Below, in pieces: positions 6,917 through 15,657 of a stretch of DNA of 20,493 bases. Below the pieces are notes generated by a model. That model ran no database searches, had not been told where the DNA came from, and worked only from the letters and a program-made list of their open reading frames with translations. The stretch comes from CAYMZB01 sp964394845 (GTDB taxonomy: Bacteria; Patescibacteriota; Microgenomatia; Daviesbacterales; UBA10151). The position numbers were made by a program, and so were the translations under genes. The stretch lies in contig CAYMZB010000046.1 in the NCBI GenBank assembly GCA_964394845.1, positions 1 through 20,493 of the forward strand, in the 5' to 3' direction. Within the stretch, counting starts at the first letter, position 1, and each line of letters starts with the position of its first letter.

Positions 6917-8725
6917 ATGAAGACTTTGGAAATAATACCATTACAAAAGTCCGCAAAAACAGAAATTACCATCCCCGGATCTAAAAGCTACACCAACAGA
7001 GCTTTGCTTTTGGCAGCTTTAACCAAAGAGAGTGTAAAGATTATTAATCCTTTAATAAGTGATGATACTAGAGCTTTAATTGAATGCCTTAAAAAATTGG
7101 GTATTAAAGTTTCAAAAGGAAGTAACTACCTTAACGTTGAAAGTAACATTAGTTCTGTTAAAAAGGGCTTATATGATTTGAATGCTAACTTGTCTGGAAC
7201 GACAATAAGATTTATGTTAGCTCTTGCAACAATTATTCCAGGAGTCAAAACATTATATGGTACAGAAGAACTAAACAAACGCCCGATTGGGGATCTGGTT
7301 GAAGCACTCAAAACTCTTGGTGCAAAAATAGAATATCTAGACAAAAAAGAATATCCTCCAGTTAAAGTTTTATCATCAAAACTCAATCCAGGAACAATTA
7401 AGATAAAAGGTTCTGTTAGCAGCCAATACTTATCAGCATTATTAATGATCTCTCCTTTTGTAGGAGAGGTTACAATTGAAGTTTTAGGAGACCAAGTTTC
7501 TAAACCGTATATTGATATGACAATTGATATTATAGAGAAATTTGGGGTTAAGGTATTAAACAAAGAATACAAAGCATATATTATTGCTCCCCAAAAATAT
7601 ATTGCTAAACAATATTTAGTAGAGGGTGATTTATCATCCGCCAGCTATTTTTTGGCAATAGCAGTTTTAACAAAATCTACTATAACTTTGAAGAATATCA
7701 ACCCTAATTCCAAGCAAGCTGATATGAGATTTGTCAAAATTCTTAAGGATATGGGTAATAAAATAGTATATGGAAAAAATCACATTACAATTTCTGGAAA
7801 AGAAATAAAGCCAGTTAATTTAGATATGGCAGATTGTCCTGATCAAATACAAACAATGGCAGTGTTAGCAGCTTTTTCGAAAGGAGTAACTAAAATATCT
7901 GGTATATCCTCTCTTAGGATAAAAGAAACCGATCGAATTTTTGCATTAACACAGGAACTAAAGAAAATGGGTATAAAAACATCCTCTACCGAAACTACAC
8001 TTACTATCTATGGAGGAGATCCAAAATCAGCAAGCATAGAAACATACGGTGATCACCGTATGGCAATGGCTTTTGCAATAGCAGGAGCAAAACTTTCAGG
8101 AATGAAAATTGTTAATCCTGATGTGGTGAATAAAACTTTTCCAGAATTTTGGGAAAAGTTGAGTTCAATTGGTATAAAAACTAATATAGTTAATTCAAAA
8201 AATATTATACTTATTGGTATGAGAGGAAGCGGTAAGACCACAATGGCTAAAATATTGGCGAAGAAATTAAATAAACAATATTTAGAATTGGATGAAATGT
8301 TAGTTAAAAAAATGAATATGAGTATTACACAAATTGTTAAAAAATATGGTTGGGATTTTTTTAGAGACCAAGAGTCAGAAATTGTTAAACAAGTTGCAGA
8401 CGGACGAAATCTAGTTATTTCAACAGGTGGAGGAGTTGTTACCCGTCCTGAGAATACCGAAGCTTTAAAGAGAAATGGATTGTTAATTTTTCTTAATGCT
8501 TCTGTGGAAATATTATCAAAAAGGATAGGAGAAAAAATAGGCTATGATCCTAAAATGCCTGCTCTGACTAATAAAAAAACTCCCAAAGCAGAAATTACCC
8601 ATATTTTAAACCAGAGGGAAAAATTATATAAACAAGCTGCAGATCAAATAATTGAGACAGATGGCTTAACTTCTAACCAATTAGCAAATATAATTATCTC
8701 AAAATTTCAAGGGAGACTATTATGA
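6917..8725 (+). CDS. aroA-aroK: Fused EPSP synthase - shikimate kinase
   Basis: A two-enzyme chain of 602 residues. Residues 1 to about 426 are EPSP synthase (shikimate-3-P plus PEP): PGSKSYTNRALLLAAL, SGTTIRFMLAL, KRPIGDLVEALKTLGA, the PDQ region with Asp309, LRIKETDRI and DHRMAMAFA. Residues about 428-602 are shikimate kinase: Walker A GMRGSGKTT (434-442), Asp459, Arg483 in FFRD, and STGGGVV (502-508). Both halves look catalytically complete, and the junction is only a few residues long. The fusion joins two non-consecutive steps (kinase is step 5, EPSP synthase step 6), so the domain order is reversed relative to flux, as in the eukaryotic AROM polypeptide. It lies 5 bases after aroB and its TGA overlaps the aroE ATG. 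Confidence 0.95.
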   Translation: MKTLEIIPLQKSAKTEITIPGSKSYTNRALLLAALTKESVKIINPLISDDTRALIECLKKLGIKVSKGSNYLNVESNISSVKKGLYDLNANLSGTTIRFMLALATIIPGVKTLYGTEELNKRPIGDLVEALKTLGAKIEYLDKKEYPPVKVLSSKLNPGTIKIKGSVSSQYLSALLMISPFVGEVTIEVLGDQVSKPYIDMTIDIIEKFGVKVLNKEYKAYIIAPQKYIAKQYLVEGDLSSASYFLAIAVLTKSTITLKNINPNSKQADMRFVKILKDMGNKIVYGKNHITISGKEIKPVNLDMADCPDQIQTMAVLAAFSKGVTKISGISSLRIKETDRIFALTQELKKMGIKTSSTETTLTIYGGDPKSASIETYGDHRMAMAFAIAGAKLSGMKIVNPDVVNKTFPEFWEKLSSIGIKTNIVNSKNIILIGMRGSGKTTMAKILAKKLNKQYLELDEMLVKKMNMSITQIVKKYGWDFFRDQESEIVKQVADGRNLVISTGGGVVTRPENTEALKRNGLLIFLNASVEILSKRIGEKIGYDPKMPALTNKKTPKAEITHILNQREKLYKQAADQIIETDGLTSNQLANIIISKFQGRLL

Positions 8726-9525
8726 ATATTTGTTTAAGTATAGGCTACCCGATTATAAGCTCCCGCTCACCATTGATGCATAATGCTGGCTATAAAAAGT
8801 TGAGAATTGATAATCAATTTATCTATCTAAGTGCGGAAGTTAAGTCTGAAAATTTGAAAATTGCGATTGATGGCATAAGAGGTTTGGGGATTAGAGGAGT
8901 CAGTGTAACCATGCCATATAAGAAAGAAGTAATGAAATATTTAGATAAAATTGATAAAGATGCCAAAATGATTGGAGCCGTTAATACGATCGTTAATGAC
9001 GGTGGAAAGTTAACAGGTTTTAACACGGACTATATTGGGGTCTTAGAAGCTCTGGGGGAAAAGATCAATCTTAAAAGGAAAAAGGTAGCTATAATTGGAG
9101 CAGGCGGTGCAGCCAGGGCGATTGTTTACGGGTTAAATAAAAAAGGTTCGGTAATTAAAATTTTTAACAGGACTTTAGATCAAGCCAAAGAACTGGCCCA
9201 AGAATTTGATTGTCAGTTTTCAACCTTAGATTCTTTAGAGGAAGTTATAAATATGGATATAATTATTAACGCAACACCTGTAGGGATGAATGAAGACAAA
9301 AGTTCAATTGATAAAAATTTTTTAAATAAAAATCAAATTGTTTTCGATGTGGTTTATACCCCTAAGGAAACAAGATTAATAAAGGATGCTAAACAGATAG
9401 GAGCAAAAGTGATTTTTGGATATGAAATGCTTTTATATCAGGGAGTGGAGCAATTTAAGCTATATACAGGGTTTGATGCACCTATTGAAACAATGAGAAA
9501 GACTTTAATTAAAAGCTTAAAATGA
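8722..9525 (+). CDS. aroE: Shikimate dehydrogenase
   Basis: NADP(H)-dependent reduction of 3-dehydroshikimate to shikimate. The 267-residue protein has SRSPLMHN (shikimate-binding Ser14 and Ser16), VTMPYKKEV with catalytic Lys67, GFNTDYIGV with Asp103, the Rossmann loop IIGAGGAARA (about 124-133) and a NATPVGM motif. The start overlaps the aroA-aroK stop (ATGA), and its own TGA overlaps the aroD ATG in the same way, so translation is coupled on both sides. Confidence 0.96.
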   Translation: MNICLSIGYPIISSRSPLMHNAGYKKLRIDNQFIYLSAEVKSENLKIAIDGIRGLGIRGVSVTMPYKKEVMKYLDKIDKDAKMIGAVNTIVNDGGKLTGFNTDYIGVLEALGEKINLKRKKVAIIGAGGAARAIVYGLNKKGSVIKIFNRTLDQAKELAQEFDCQFSTLDSLEEVINMDIIINATPVGMNEDKSSIDKNFLNKNQIVFDVVYTPKETRLIKDAKQIGAKVIFGYEMLLYQGVEQFKLYTGFDAPIETMRKTLIKSLK

Positions 9526-10190
9526 AAATTAAATATTGTTTACCTATTATTAAGAATACAAAAAAAGAGGTTTTAAAATCTTTAAAATTTAAGGGCTATA
9601 ATTTTTATGAAATCTGGCTTGATTACATCAAAGATTTGGATGATCAATTTATATTTAATATTGCCAAAAAATATAATGGCAAATTGATATTTTTGTTTAG
9701 AAGAAAAAATTTAGAAAAAGTTAAGTTAAGTCTGGAAAGAAAAAAAGAAATAATTTTAATTCTTAAAAAATTTAGTGTTTTTCTTGACATTGATTTTTTA
9801 ACACAATTTGAAGATCTGGAAATGTTTGGAAATAGCGGAAAAACTAAACTGATTTTGTCCTATCATAATTATAAAGAGACTCCAAAATTTGATTATCTAA
9901 ACATTTTAGTAAATAAAATGATGAAATATAATCCGGATATTTTTAAGATTGCAACATTTTGCAAAGAAGAAACTGATTCATTAAACTTATTAAGCCTGCT
10001 TTTGAAATTAAGAGAACAGAAAATAAGATATATAATATTAGGTATGGGTAAAAAAGGTTTGATAACCAGAATTGCAGGCGCTTTGTGGGGAAATGAGATA
10101 AATTTTGCTCCAGCTGATTTGGCAGAGAAAAGTGCTGATGGACAGTTAACTATGAAACAATTAGAGAAAATTTTACAGGAGATAAAATAA
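9522..10190 (+). CDS. aroD: 3-dehydroquinate dehydratase, type I (divergent)
   Basis: Dehydrates 3-dehydroquinate to 3-dehydroshikimate via a Schiff base. The sequence is divergent and very Lys/Ile-rich, but the type I catalytic positions can be placed: the YEIWLD segment (Glu30, cf. ELRLD), LSYHNYKETP with His115, DIFKIATFC with Schiff-base Lys142, MGKKGLITR with Arg183, and SADGQ with Gln208. At 222 residues it is slightly short for the family. Its location between aroE and aroC, with no other dehydroquinase in the window, supports the call. Its stop overlaps the aroC start (TAATG). Confidence 0.9.
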   Translation: MKIKYCLPIIKNTKKEVLKSLKFKGYNFYEIWLDYIKDLDDQFIFNIAKKYNGKLIFLFRRKNLEKVKLSLERKKEIILILKKFSVFLDIDFLTQFEDLEMFGNSGKTKLILSYHNYKETPKFDYLNILVNKMMKYNPDIFKIATFCKEETDSLNLLSLLLKLREQKIRYIILGMGKKGLITRIAGALWGNEINFAPADLAEKSADGQLTMKQLEKILQEIK

Positions 10191-11275
10191 TGGCCGGAAA
10201 TTCTTTTGGACAATTATTTAGAATAACAAGTTTTGGAGAGTCTCACGGAGGGGCGGTTGGTGTAGTGGTTGATGGATGTCCTTCAGGAATTGAGATTTCG
10301 GAGGATGAAATTCAAGTGGAATTGGATCGAAGAAAACCAGGACAAAGTAAGATTACTACTCCAAGAAAAGAAGCAGATAAAATAAACATTCTCTCAGGTG
10401 TTTTCGAAGGTAAAACTACAGGAACACCGATTTTAATGATTGCTTACAATGCTGAATTTGAATCAGATGATTATTTATTCCTTAAGGATGTATATAGACC
10501 GTCACATGCAGATTTCACTTATGAGGCAAAATATGGTTTTAGGGATTGGAGGGGGAGCGGTAGAGCTTCAGCTAGAGAAACTTTAGCCAGGGTAGCAGCA
10601 GGTACGATTGCTAAAATTTACCTTAAGCAAAAATTGGGAATAGAATTTTTGAGTTTTGTTGAGCAGGTTGGCAACATAAAAGCAGATATTGAATTTAATG
10701 CTGTTACTTCTGAGGATGTTGAGTCAAATATAATCCGCTGTCCGGACAAAATAGCTGCTAAGAAAATGATTAAATTAATAGAGTTAGTTAAAAGTGAAGG
10801 TGACTCGATTGGAGGGGTGATAAGAGGCGTAATTAAAAATGTACCTGCAGGCTTTGGAGAACCGGTTTTTGATAAATTAAATGCTGATTTAGGAAAAGCT
10901 ATGCTTTCCATAAATGCGGTTAAGGGTTTTGAGATCGGCTCTGGTTTTGAAGGAACTAAATTAAGAGGGAGTGAACATAATGATGAGTTTTACATTGATA
11001 AGAATAGACAGATTAAAATTAAGACAAATAATGCTGGTGGCGTGATTGGGGGAATTTCCAGTGGTGAAACGATCTATTTTAGAGTGGCATTTAAACCAGT
11101 ATCAACTATTAATAAACAACAAAACACAGTCAATAGAAATAAGGAAGAGGTTAGTTTGCAGGCTGTTGGAAGACACGATCCATGTGTTTTGCCCCGGGCT
11201 GTTCCAATTGTAGATGCTATGGCCGCATTAGTAATAATGGATCACTACCTTAGACACAAGGCACAAAATCTATGA
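10190..11275 (+). CDS. aroC: Chorismate synthase
   Basis: Reduced-FMN-dependent loss of phosphate from EPSP to give chorismate, the branch point for Trp, Phe and Tyr. The 361-residue protein starts GNSFGQLFRITSFGESHG and contains DRRKPGQSKITTPRKE, RPSHADFTY, WRGSGRASARETLARVAAG and a C-terminal VGRHDPCVLPRAVPI, all standard signatures. The start shares a base with the aroD stop, and the stop overlaps the chorismate mutase start (ATGA). Confidence 0.97.
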   Translation: MAGNSFGQLFRITSFGESHGGAVGVVVDGCPSGIEISEDEIQVELDRRKPGQSKITTPRKEADKINILSGVFEGKTTGTPILMIAYNAEFESDDYLFLKDVYRPSHADFTYEAKYGFRDWRGSGRASARETLARVAAGTIAKIYLKQKLGIEFLSFVEQVGNIKADIEFNAVTSEDVESNIIRCPDKIAAKKMIKLIELVKSEGDSIGGVIRGVIKNVPAGFGEPVFDKLNADLGKAMLSINAVKGFEIGSGFEGTKLRGSEHNDEFYIDKNRQIKIKTNNAGGVIGGISSGETIYFRVAFKPVSTINKQQNTVNRNKEEVSLQAVGRHDPCVLPRAVPIVDAMAALVIMDHYLRHKAQNL

Positions 11276-11541
11276 GTAATAAACTAGATGGTTGGAGAAA
11301 GCAAATTGATGATATTGATGAGGGTATAATAACCAATCTTGCAAAAAGAATAGAAATTGTCAGAAAAATTGGAAAATTCAAAAAAGAGCACAATATTTCT
11401 ACATTTGATAAAAATAGATGGGAGCAAATCATAAATACCAATATTAAAAAGGGTGAGGCATTAGGCTTGTCAAAAAAATTCATCAAAAATCTTTTACATC
11501 TTATACATAAATATTCCCGGCAGATTCAGAAAAAGGTTTAA
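11272..11541 (+). CDS. Chorismate mutase, AroQ class, stand-alone
   Basis: Rearranges chorismate to prephenate. The 89-residue all-helical protein matches the AroQ fold: WRKQIDDIDEGII with Arg9, NLAKRIEIVRKIGKFKKE with Arg26 and Lys37, FDKNRWEQI with Arg49, and a C-terminal HKYSRQIQKK with candidate active-site Gln84/86. These correspond to Arg11, Arg28, Lys39, Arg51 and Gln88 of the E. coli P-protein domain. It is separate rather than fused to TyrA or PheA; those two are fused to each other downstream. It overlaps aroC by 4 bases and lies 2 bases before the aminotransferase. Confidence 0.92.
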   Translation: MSNKLDGWRKQIDDIDEGIITNLAKRIEIVRKIGKFKKEHNISTFDKNRWEQIINTNIKKGEALGLSKKFIKNLLHLIHKYSRQIQKKV

Positions 11542-11543
11542 TT

Positions 11544-12695
11544 ATGAGTAGGATTAGGACAGCAAAAAGGTTGAATAATTTTAATGAATATGTTTTTTCA
11601 AAATTGGAAAAACAAGTTAAAGAAATAGAGGTAAGTTCTAAACGGAAAGTTTTAAACTTCGGTCCTGGTAATCCTGATTATCCGCCTCACAAATTATATT
11701 TGGATAAATTCTGTGAATTTATCAATGAACAAAATGCACACCTATATCCCAGTTTTGGTGCAAACGAAGAATTTTCAAATGCCTTAATAAATTGGTATCA
11801 AAAAAGATTTAATGTGCATTTAGAAAAATCAGAATTATTTCCTCTTTTGGGAGCAAAGGATGGTGTCAGTCATTTACCACTTGCACTGCTTGATGAAGGT
11901 GATGAAGTATTAGTTCCAGATCCGGGTTATCCTGCTTTTTCTGACCCAGCCTTGTTGGTTGGAGCTAAACCTATCTACTATAATTTAGTGGAAGAAAATA
12001 ATTTTAAAATCTCTTTAACTGAGTTGGAAGAAAAACTAACTGATAGAACAAAGTTTATCTGGGTCAACTTTCCCGGGAACCCTACAGGGCAAGTTGCCAC
12101 ATTGGAAGAGCTGGAAAAAATTGTTATTTTTGCAAAACAACACAATATCTTAATAGTGTATGACAACGCTTATTCTGAAATTACATTTGACGGATTTATA
12201 GCTCCAAGTATTCTGCAGATTGATGGAGCAAAAAATATTGCAGTTGAAATTGGTTCCTTCTCCAAAACCTTTTCTTTTGCAGGATTTAGAATGGGATGGA
12301 TTGTTGGTAATAACAAAATAATTAAAGCTCTCGCAAAAGTAAAATCTCAAATGGATTCTGGTTTATCTGGGTCTTTACAGAAGTTAGGTGCATTTGCACT
12401 CACTAATTACGACATAAATTGGTACCAGGATATGATTGCAAGCTATCAACAAAGAAGAGATATTATTACAAATAATTTAAAAAAACTGGGCCTTGAGTTC
12501 TCTGTTCCTAAGGGGAGTTTATATATTTGGGCAAAGATACCTTCTAGCGCAAAAGACTCCGAAGAATTTTGTATGAAAATATTACGGGAGAAACAAATAC
12601 TTCTTACACCTGGAAGTGCTTTTGGTAAAAATGGTAATCGTTATGTTAGGGTAAGTATTTGTATAAATATTGATAATATTAATAACTATTTTTAA
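11544..12695 (+). CDS. Class I/II PLP aminotransferase (probable aromatic/prephenate aminotransferase)
   Basis: The 383-residue fold-type I aminotransferase shows NFGPGNPDYPP near the N-terminus, the NFPGNPTGQ motif, DNAYSEI with the PLP-pairing Asp207, SFSKTFSFAGFRMGW with Schiff-base Lys241, and a C-terminal YVRVSI segment with the likely carboxylate-binding Arg. It resembles the aspartate/LL-DAP aminotransferase group. Substrate cannot be read from the motifs. The position between chorismate mutase and the TyrA-PheA fusion suggests it transaminates prephenate, phenylpyruvate or 4-hydroxyphenylpyruvate, completing Phe and Tyr synthesis. Confidence 0.88.
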   Translation: MSRIRTAKRLNNFNEYVFSKLEKQVKEIEVSSKRKVLNFGPGNPDYPPHKLYLDKFCEFINEQNAHLYPSFGANEEFSNALINWYQKRFNVHLEKSELFPLLGAKDGVSHLPLALLDEGDEVLVPDPGYPAFSDPALLVGAKPIYYNLVEENNFKISLTELEEKLTDRTKFIWVNFPGNPTGQVATLEELEKIVIFAKQHNILIVYDNAYSEITFDGFIAPSILQIDGAKNIAVEIGSFSKTFSFAGFRMGWIVGNNKIIKALAKVKSQMDSGLSGSLQKLGAFALTNYDINWYQDMIASYQQRRDIITNNLKKLGLEFSVPKGSLYIWAKIPSSAKDSEEFCMKILREKQILLTPGSAFGKNGNRYVRVSICINIDNINNYF

Positions 12696-12706
12696 GAGTA
12701 AATATC

Positions 12707-14032
12707 ATGAAACAGATTAGTATTGTAGGGTTTGGAAGATTTGGTAAAGTATTGCTTAATCTTTTAAAAGATGATTTTATTGTGACAATTTATGATAAGA
12801 AAAAGATTGATCTTACAAAATTACCTGACAATACAATTGTTGTAAAAAATATAGATGAAATATATAAAAGTGAAGTTATTTTTTACTGTGTTCCCATAAG
12901 CCAATTTGAAGATGTAATTTTTACTCATAAGAAACATTTTAAAGAACATCTTCTTATTGATGTACTTTCAGTAAAGCTGCATCCTGCTAAAATTTTTAAA
13001 AAATATTTTAAAGATAGCAACGTGCAAGCACTTCTAACGCATCCAATGTTTGGTCCAGACAGCAGTAAAAACGGATTTTTGGGATTGCCGCTCATTATAG
13101 ATAAATTCTTAACTGACAACGTAAACTATAAATTCTGGAAAGATTATTTTAAAAGTAAGCAACTTAATGTAATTGAAATGTCTGCTAAAACTCATGATAA
13201 AATAGCTGCTTCTTCTCAAGGCTTGACACATTTTATTGGTAGGTTACTGAACAGCTATCATTTCAAACCCACGTCAATAGATTCTCTGGGAACTAAAAAA
13301 CTGCTAGAAGTAGTTGAACAAACCTGTAACGATACTTGGCAGTTATTTGATGATTTGCAACATTATAATCCTTATACCAAACAAATGAGGATTAAATTAG
13401 GTGATATATACGATCAAATTTACAATAAATTATTGCCAAAGCAAATTAGTAAAAAATTTATCACTTTTGGTATTCAAGGAGGGAAGGGGAGTTTTAATGA
13501 GGAAGCCTTGCAATATTATCTAAAAAAAGAAAATATTACTAATTATCGAAGCAAATATTTGTATACTTCTGAAAATGTATTGAAGGCTTTGCATAAAGGT
13601 GATATTGATTATGGTCAGGTTGCTATTCATAATTCTGTTGGGGGTATTGTTGGCGAGAGTATTCAAGCTATGGCAAATTATAAATTTAAAATAATTGAGG
13701 AGTTTGCAATTAAAATTTCGCATGCTCTTATGATTAGGAAAGATGTTGATTTTGATGAAGTAAATACAGTAATGTCTCACCCACAAGTATTTGCCCAATG
13801 TAAAACTACACTTTTTAAAAAATATCCTCACCTCAAACAGGTATCTGGTGAGAAAGAACTTATTGATCATGCAAGGGTTGCAAAGCATTTATCTGAAAGA
13901 AAGATTTCAAAAAATATAGCTACCATGGGTAGTAAAGTTTTGGCCAAACTTTATGATTTACAAATTATAGAAGATAATTTGCAGGATGCAAAAGAAAATT
14001 ATACCAGCTTTCTGATGGTTGCTAGAAGTTAA
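12707..14032 (+). CDS. tyrA-pheA: Fused prephenate/arogenate dehydrogenase - prephenate dehydratase, no ACT domain
   Basis: A bifunctional chain of 441 residues. Residues 1 to about 245 are TyrA: Rossmann GFGRFG (8-13), VIFYCVPISQF, THPMFGPDS with His112, and THDKIAASSQGLTH with a second His. Residues about 250-440 are prephenate dehydratase: FGIQGGKGSFNEEA, AIHNSVGGIVGES, SHPQVFAQC and ENYTSFLMVA. The protein ends where the dehydratase core normally ends, so the usual C-terminal Phe-binding ACT domain is absent. Two catalytic-motif changes stand out: the IENS motif reads IHNS (His308), and the essential TRF reads TSF (433-435), so the Arg is lost. The dehydrogenase half looks more orthodox. 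It may draw on prephenate or arogenate; the sequence does not decide. Confidence 0.88.
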   Translation: MKQISIVGFGRFGKVLLNLLKDDFIVTIYDKKKIDLTKLPDNTIVVKNIDEIYKSEVIFYCVPISQFEDVIFTHKKHFKEHLLIDVLSVKLHPAKIFKKYFKDSNVQALLTHPMFGPDSSKNGFLGLPLIIDKFLTDNVNYKFWKDYFKSKQLNVIEMSAKTHDKIAASSQGLTHFIGRLLNSYHFKPTSIDSLGTKKLLEVVEQTCNDTWQLFDDLQHYNPYTKQMRIKLGDIYDQIYNKLLPKQISKKFITFGIQGGKGSFNEEALQYYLKKENITNYRSKYLYTSENVLKALHKGDIDYGQVAIHNSVGGIVGESIQAMANYKFKIIEEFAIKISHALMIRKDVDFDEVNTVMSHPQVFAQCKTTLFKKYPHLKQVSGEKELIDHARVAKHLSERKISKNIATMGSKVLAKLYDLQIIEDNLQDAKENYTSFLMVARS

Positions 14033-14057
14033 TCATGAAACTGTTGCAATAGTCTGG

Positions 14058-14063
14058 TAAAAT
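14058..14063 (+). promoter_or_regulatory. Possible extended -10 promoter before the phosphohexomutase
   Basis: TAAAAT preceded by TG one base upstream fits an extended -10 element, in the 47-base gap after the tyrA-pheA fusion. There is no good -35. Transcription would start near 14070, 10 bases before the ATG. Weak evidence. Confidence 0.35.
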
Positions 14064-14079
14064 ACTGTGAGAATTTAAA

Positions 14080-15501
14080 ATGTCAAAAGTTACTATTAAC
14101 GATCATATATTCAGGGGATACGATCTGCGAGGTGTTTCCGGAGTAGATTTAAGTGAAGAGGTGATGGAATTACTAGGCAGAGCTTACGCAACTTTTCTGT
14201 ATCAGAGAAGAATTTGGGAGGTAGTTGTTGGAAGAGATAATAGAACTACAAGTAATGCGTATTCTAAGGCATTTATTAAAGGTTTATTAGATTCTGGTAT
14301 AGATGTTGTTGATATAGGTTTATCTTTAGCTCAAATTGTTTATTTTTCTCAATACCCGCTTCGTTTTAAAGGAGCTGCAATGATAACTGCTTCTCACAAT
14401 CCTGCAGAGTATAACGGGATAAAAATGGCAGTAGGTTTTTCCGATACGATGACTGGTACAGAGATTCAAAAACTTAAAGAGATTGCCAAAGATGGACAGT
14501 TTAAAAAGTTCAACCGTCAGGCAAAATATTTAAAGAAAGATATTTTTCCTGAATATAAAAAAGATATTTTAAGAAGAGCTGGGAAGATTGGTAAATTTAA
14601 AGTTGTAGTTGACACAATTTATGGTACCGCGGGTATGTTTCTTCCTAAAATTCTGAGAGAAGCAGGGTGTGAAGTTATAGAACAACATACAGAACTTGAT
14701 GGTACTTTTCCTCTGGGAACTGCAGATCCAACTGAGCGGGCAGTACAAGAAAGATTGGCTGAAAGGGTTAAAAAAGAGGGGGCAGACATTGGTTTTTCCT
14801 ATGACACAGACGGAGACAGGATGGGGATTGTGGATAGTCAGGGAAGATTAATTTGGAATGATACTCTGGTTGCCATATTTGCAATAGATGTTTTGGATTT
14901 TATGCCGGGAGCAAAAATAGTCTTCAATGTTCTGTGTTCGAAGCAAACTCGGGATGTAATAGAAGAACATGGCGGCCAGCCGATTATTTGGATTACAGGA
15001 CATTCATTTATTAAAGCAAAGCTTAAAGAAGAAAGAGCGCCTTTTGCAGGAGAACTTTCCGGCCATATGTTTTTTGCAGATAATTTTTATGGTCATGATG
15101 ATGAAGCGTATGCAACGCTCAGACTCTTAGCATATCTTACCAGAGTTGGTAAATCTCTAGATCAGGTTGTTGACGGACTGCCAAAATACCACAGTAGTCC
15201 TGAAGTTAAGGTTGGTTGTCCTGATGCCATAAAATTTAAAATTATTTCTGATGGAATAGCTAAAGATATCAAGGCTGTTTTTCCCACTGCCAGTTTTATA
15301 GAAATAGACGGTATACGTTTTGATACTGAAAGATTGATGGGTGTTGTTAGAGCTTCCCAAAACGGTCCTTACATTACAATTAAATACGAAGCAAAAGAAG
15401 CAGAAGAATACATTAAATTAAAAAAAGTACTTGCTGGAATCCTGCATAAATATCCGGAAATTGATTTTAAAAATGGTGTTAACATCGATGCGCTAGATTA
15501 A
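14080..15501 (+). CDS. Phosphomannomutase/phosphoglucomutase
   Basis: Alpha-D-phosphohexomutase superfamily: interconverts hexose-6- and hexose-1-phosphate for nucleotide sugar and glycan synthesis. The 473-residue protein has the N-terminal FRGYDLRG, the phosphoserine loop TASHNPAEYNG (Ser105), the metal loop DTDGDR (242-247), the sugar-binding GELSGHMFF and a C-terminal phosphate-binding domain containing EIDGIRFD. Mannose versus glucose specificity cannot be decided. It lies 47 bases after the aromatic genes, probably as the distal end of the transcript or with its own weak promoter. It has no obvious part in aromatic synthesis. Confidence 0.92.
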   Translation: MSKVTINDHIFRGYDLRGVSGVDLSEEVMELLGRAYATFLYQRRIWEVVVGRDNRTTSNAYSKAFIKGLLDSGIDVVDIGLSLAQIVYFSQYPLRFKGAAMITASHNPAEYNGIKMAVGFSDTMTGTEIQKLKEIAKDGQFKKFNRQAKYLKKDIFPEYKKDILRRAGKIGKFKVVVDTIYGTAGMFLPKILREAGCEVIEQHTELDGTFPLGTADPTERAVQERLAERVKKEGADIGFSYDTDGDRMGIVDSQGRLIWNDTLVAIFAIDVLDFMPGAKIVFNVLCSKQTRDVIEEHGGQPIIWITGHSFIKAKLKEERAPFAGELSGHMFFADNFYGHDDEAYATLRLLAYLTRVGKSLDQVVDGLPKYHSSPEVKVGCPDAIKFKIISDGIAKDIKAVFPTASFIEIDGIRFDTERLMGVVRASQNGPYITIKYEAKEAEEYIKLKKVLAGILHKYPEIDFKNGVNIDALD

Positions 15502-15516
15502 ATAGTCTACTGTCTA

Positions 15517-15545
15517 TTGCAAAAGATTTTATTTTATGGTTTACT
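15517..15545 (+). promoter_or_regulatory. Promoter of the metK leader
   Basis: TTGCAA (15517-15522), a 17-base spacer and TTTACT (15540-15545), with TG one base before the -10 hexamer. Predicted transcription start near 15552 falls at the first base of the riboswitch P1 stem, which supports both calls. Confidence 0.7.
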
Positions 15546-15551
15546 AGTAAA

Positions 15552-15657
15552 TGCATCAAGAGTTCCCACGTCGCTCTAATCGAGCTATGAGGGACGGCAA
15601 CCGTAAAGTTACGGTGCCAATTTCCATCTGCCTATGGCAGAGCGAGAGGAAGATGTG
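15552..15657 (+). ncRNA. SAM-I family riboswitch aptamer
   Basis: S-adenosylmethionine-sensing leader of metK. P1 pairs TGCATC (15552-15557) with GATGTG (15652-15657). The AAGAG after P1, GAGGGACGGCAACC, the P3 hairpin (ACCGTAA/TTACGGT), GGTGCCAATTTCC and the P4 hairpin CTGCC-TAT-GGCAG (15628-15640), followed by GGAAGAT, match the conserved core of the SAM-I class. The P2 part is somewhat unusual: a short TCCC/GGGA helix capped by GCTC-TAATC-GAGC. Its position before metK and a terminator supports feedback repression by SAM. The exact subclass (SAM-I versus a SAM-I/IV variant) is uncertain. Confidence 0.9.

Noticed and set aside
7126..7572. Minus-strand ORF of 148 codons inside the aroA-aroK fusion
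   Set aside because: Shadow of a clearly coding + strand frame with no recognisable motif, start signal or promoter. The same applies to the other antisense ORFs at 5936, 9893, 10618, 13520, 16414 and 19561.
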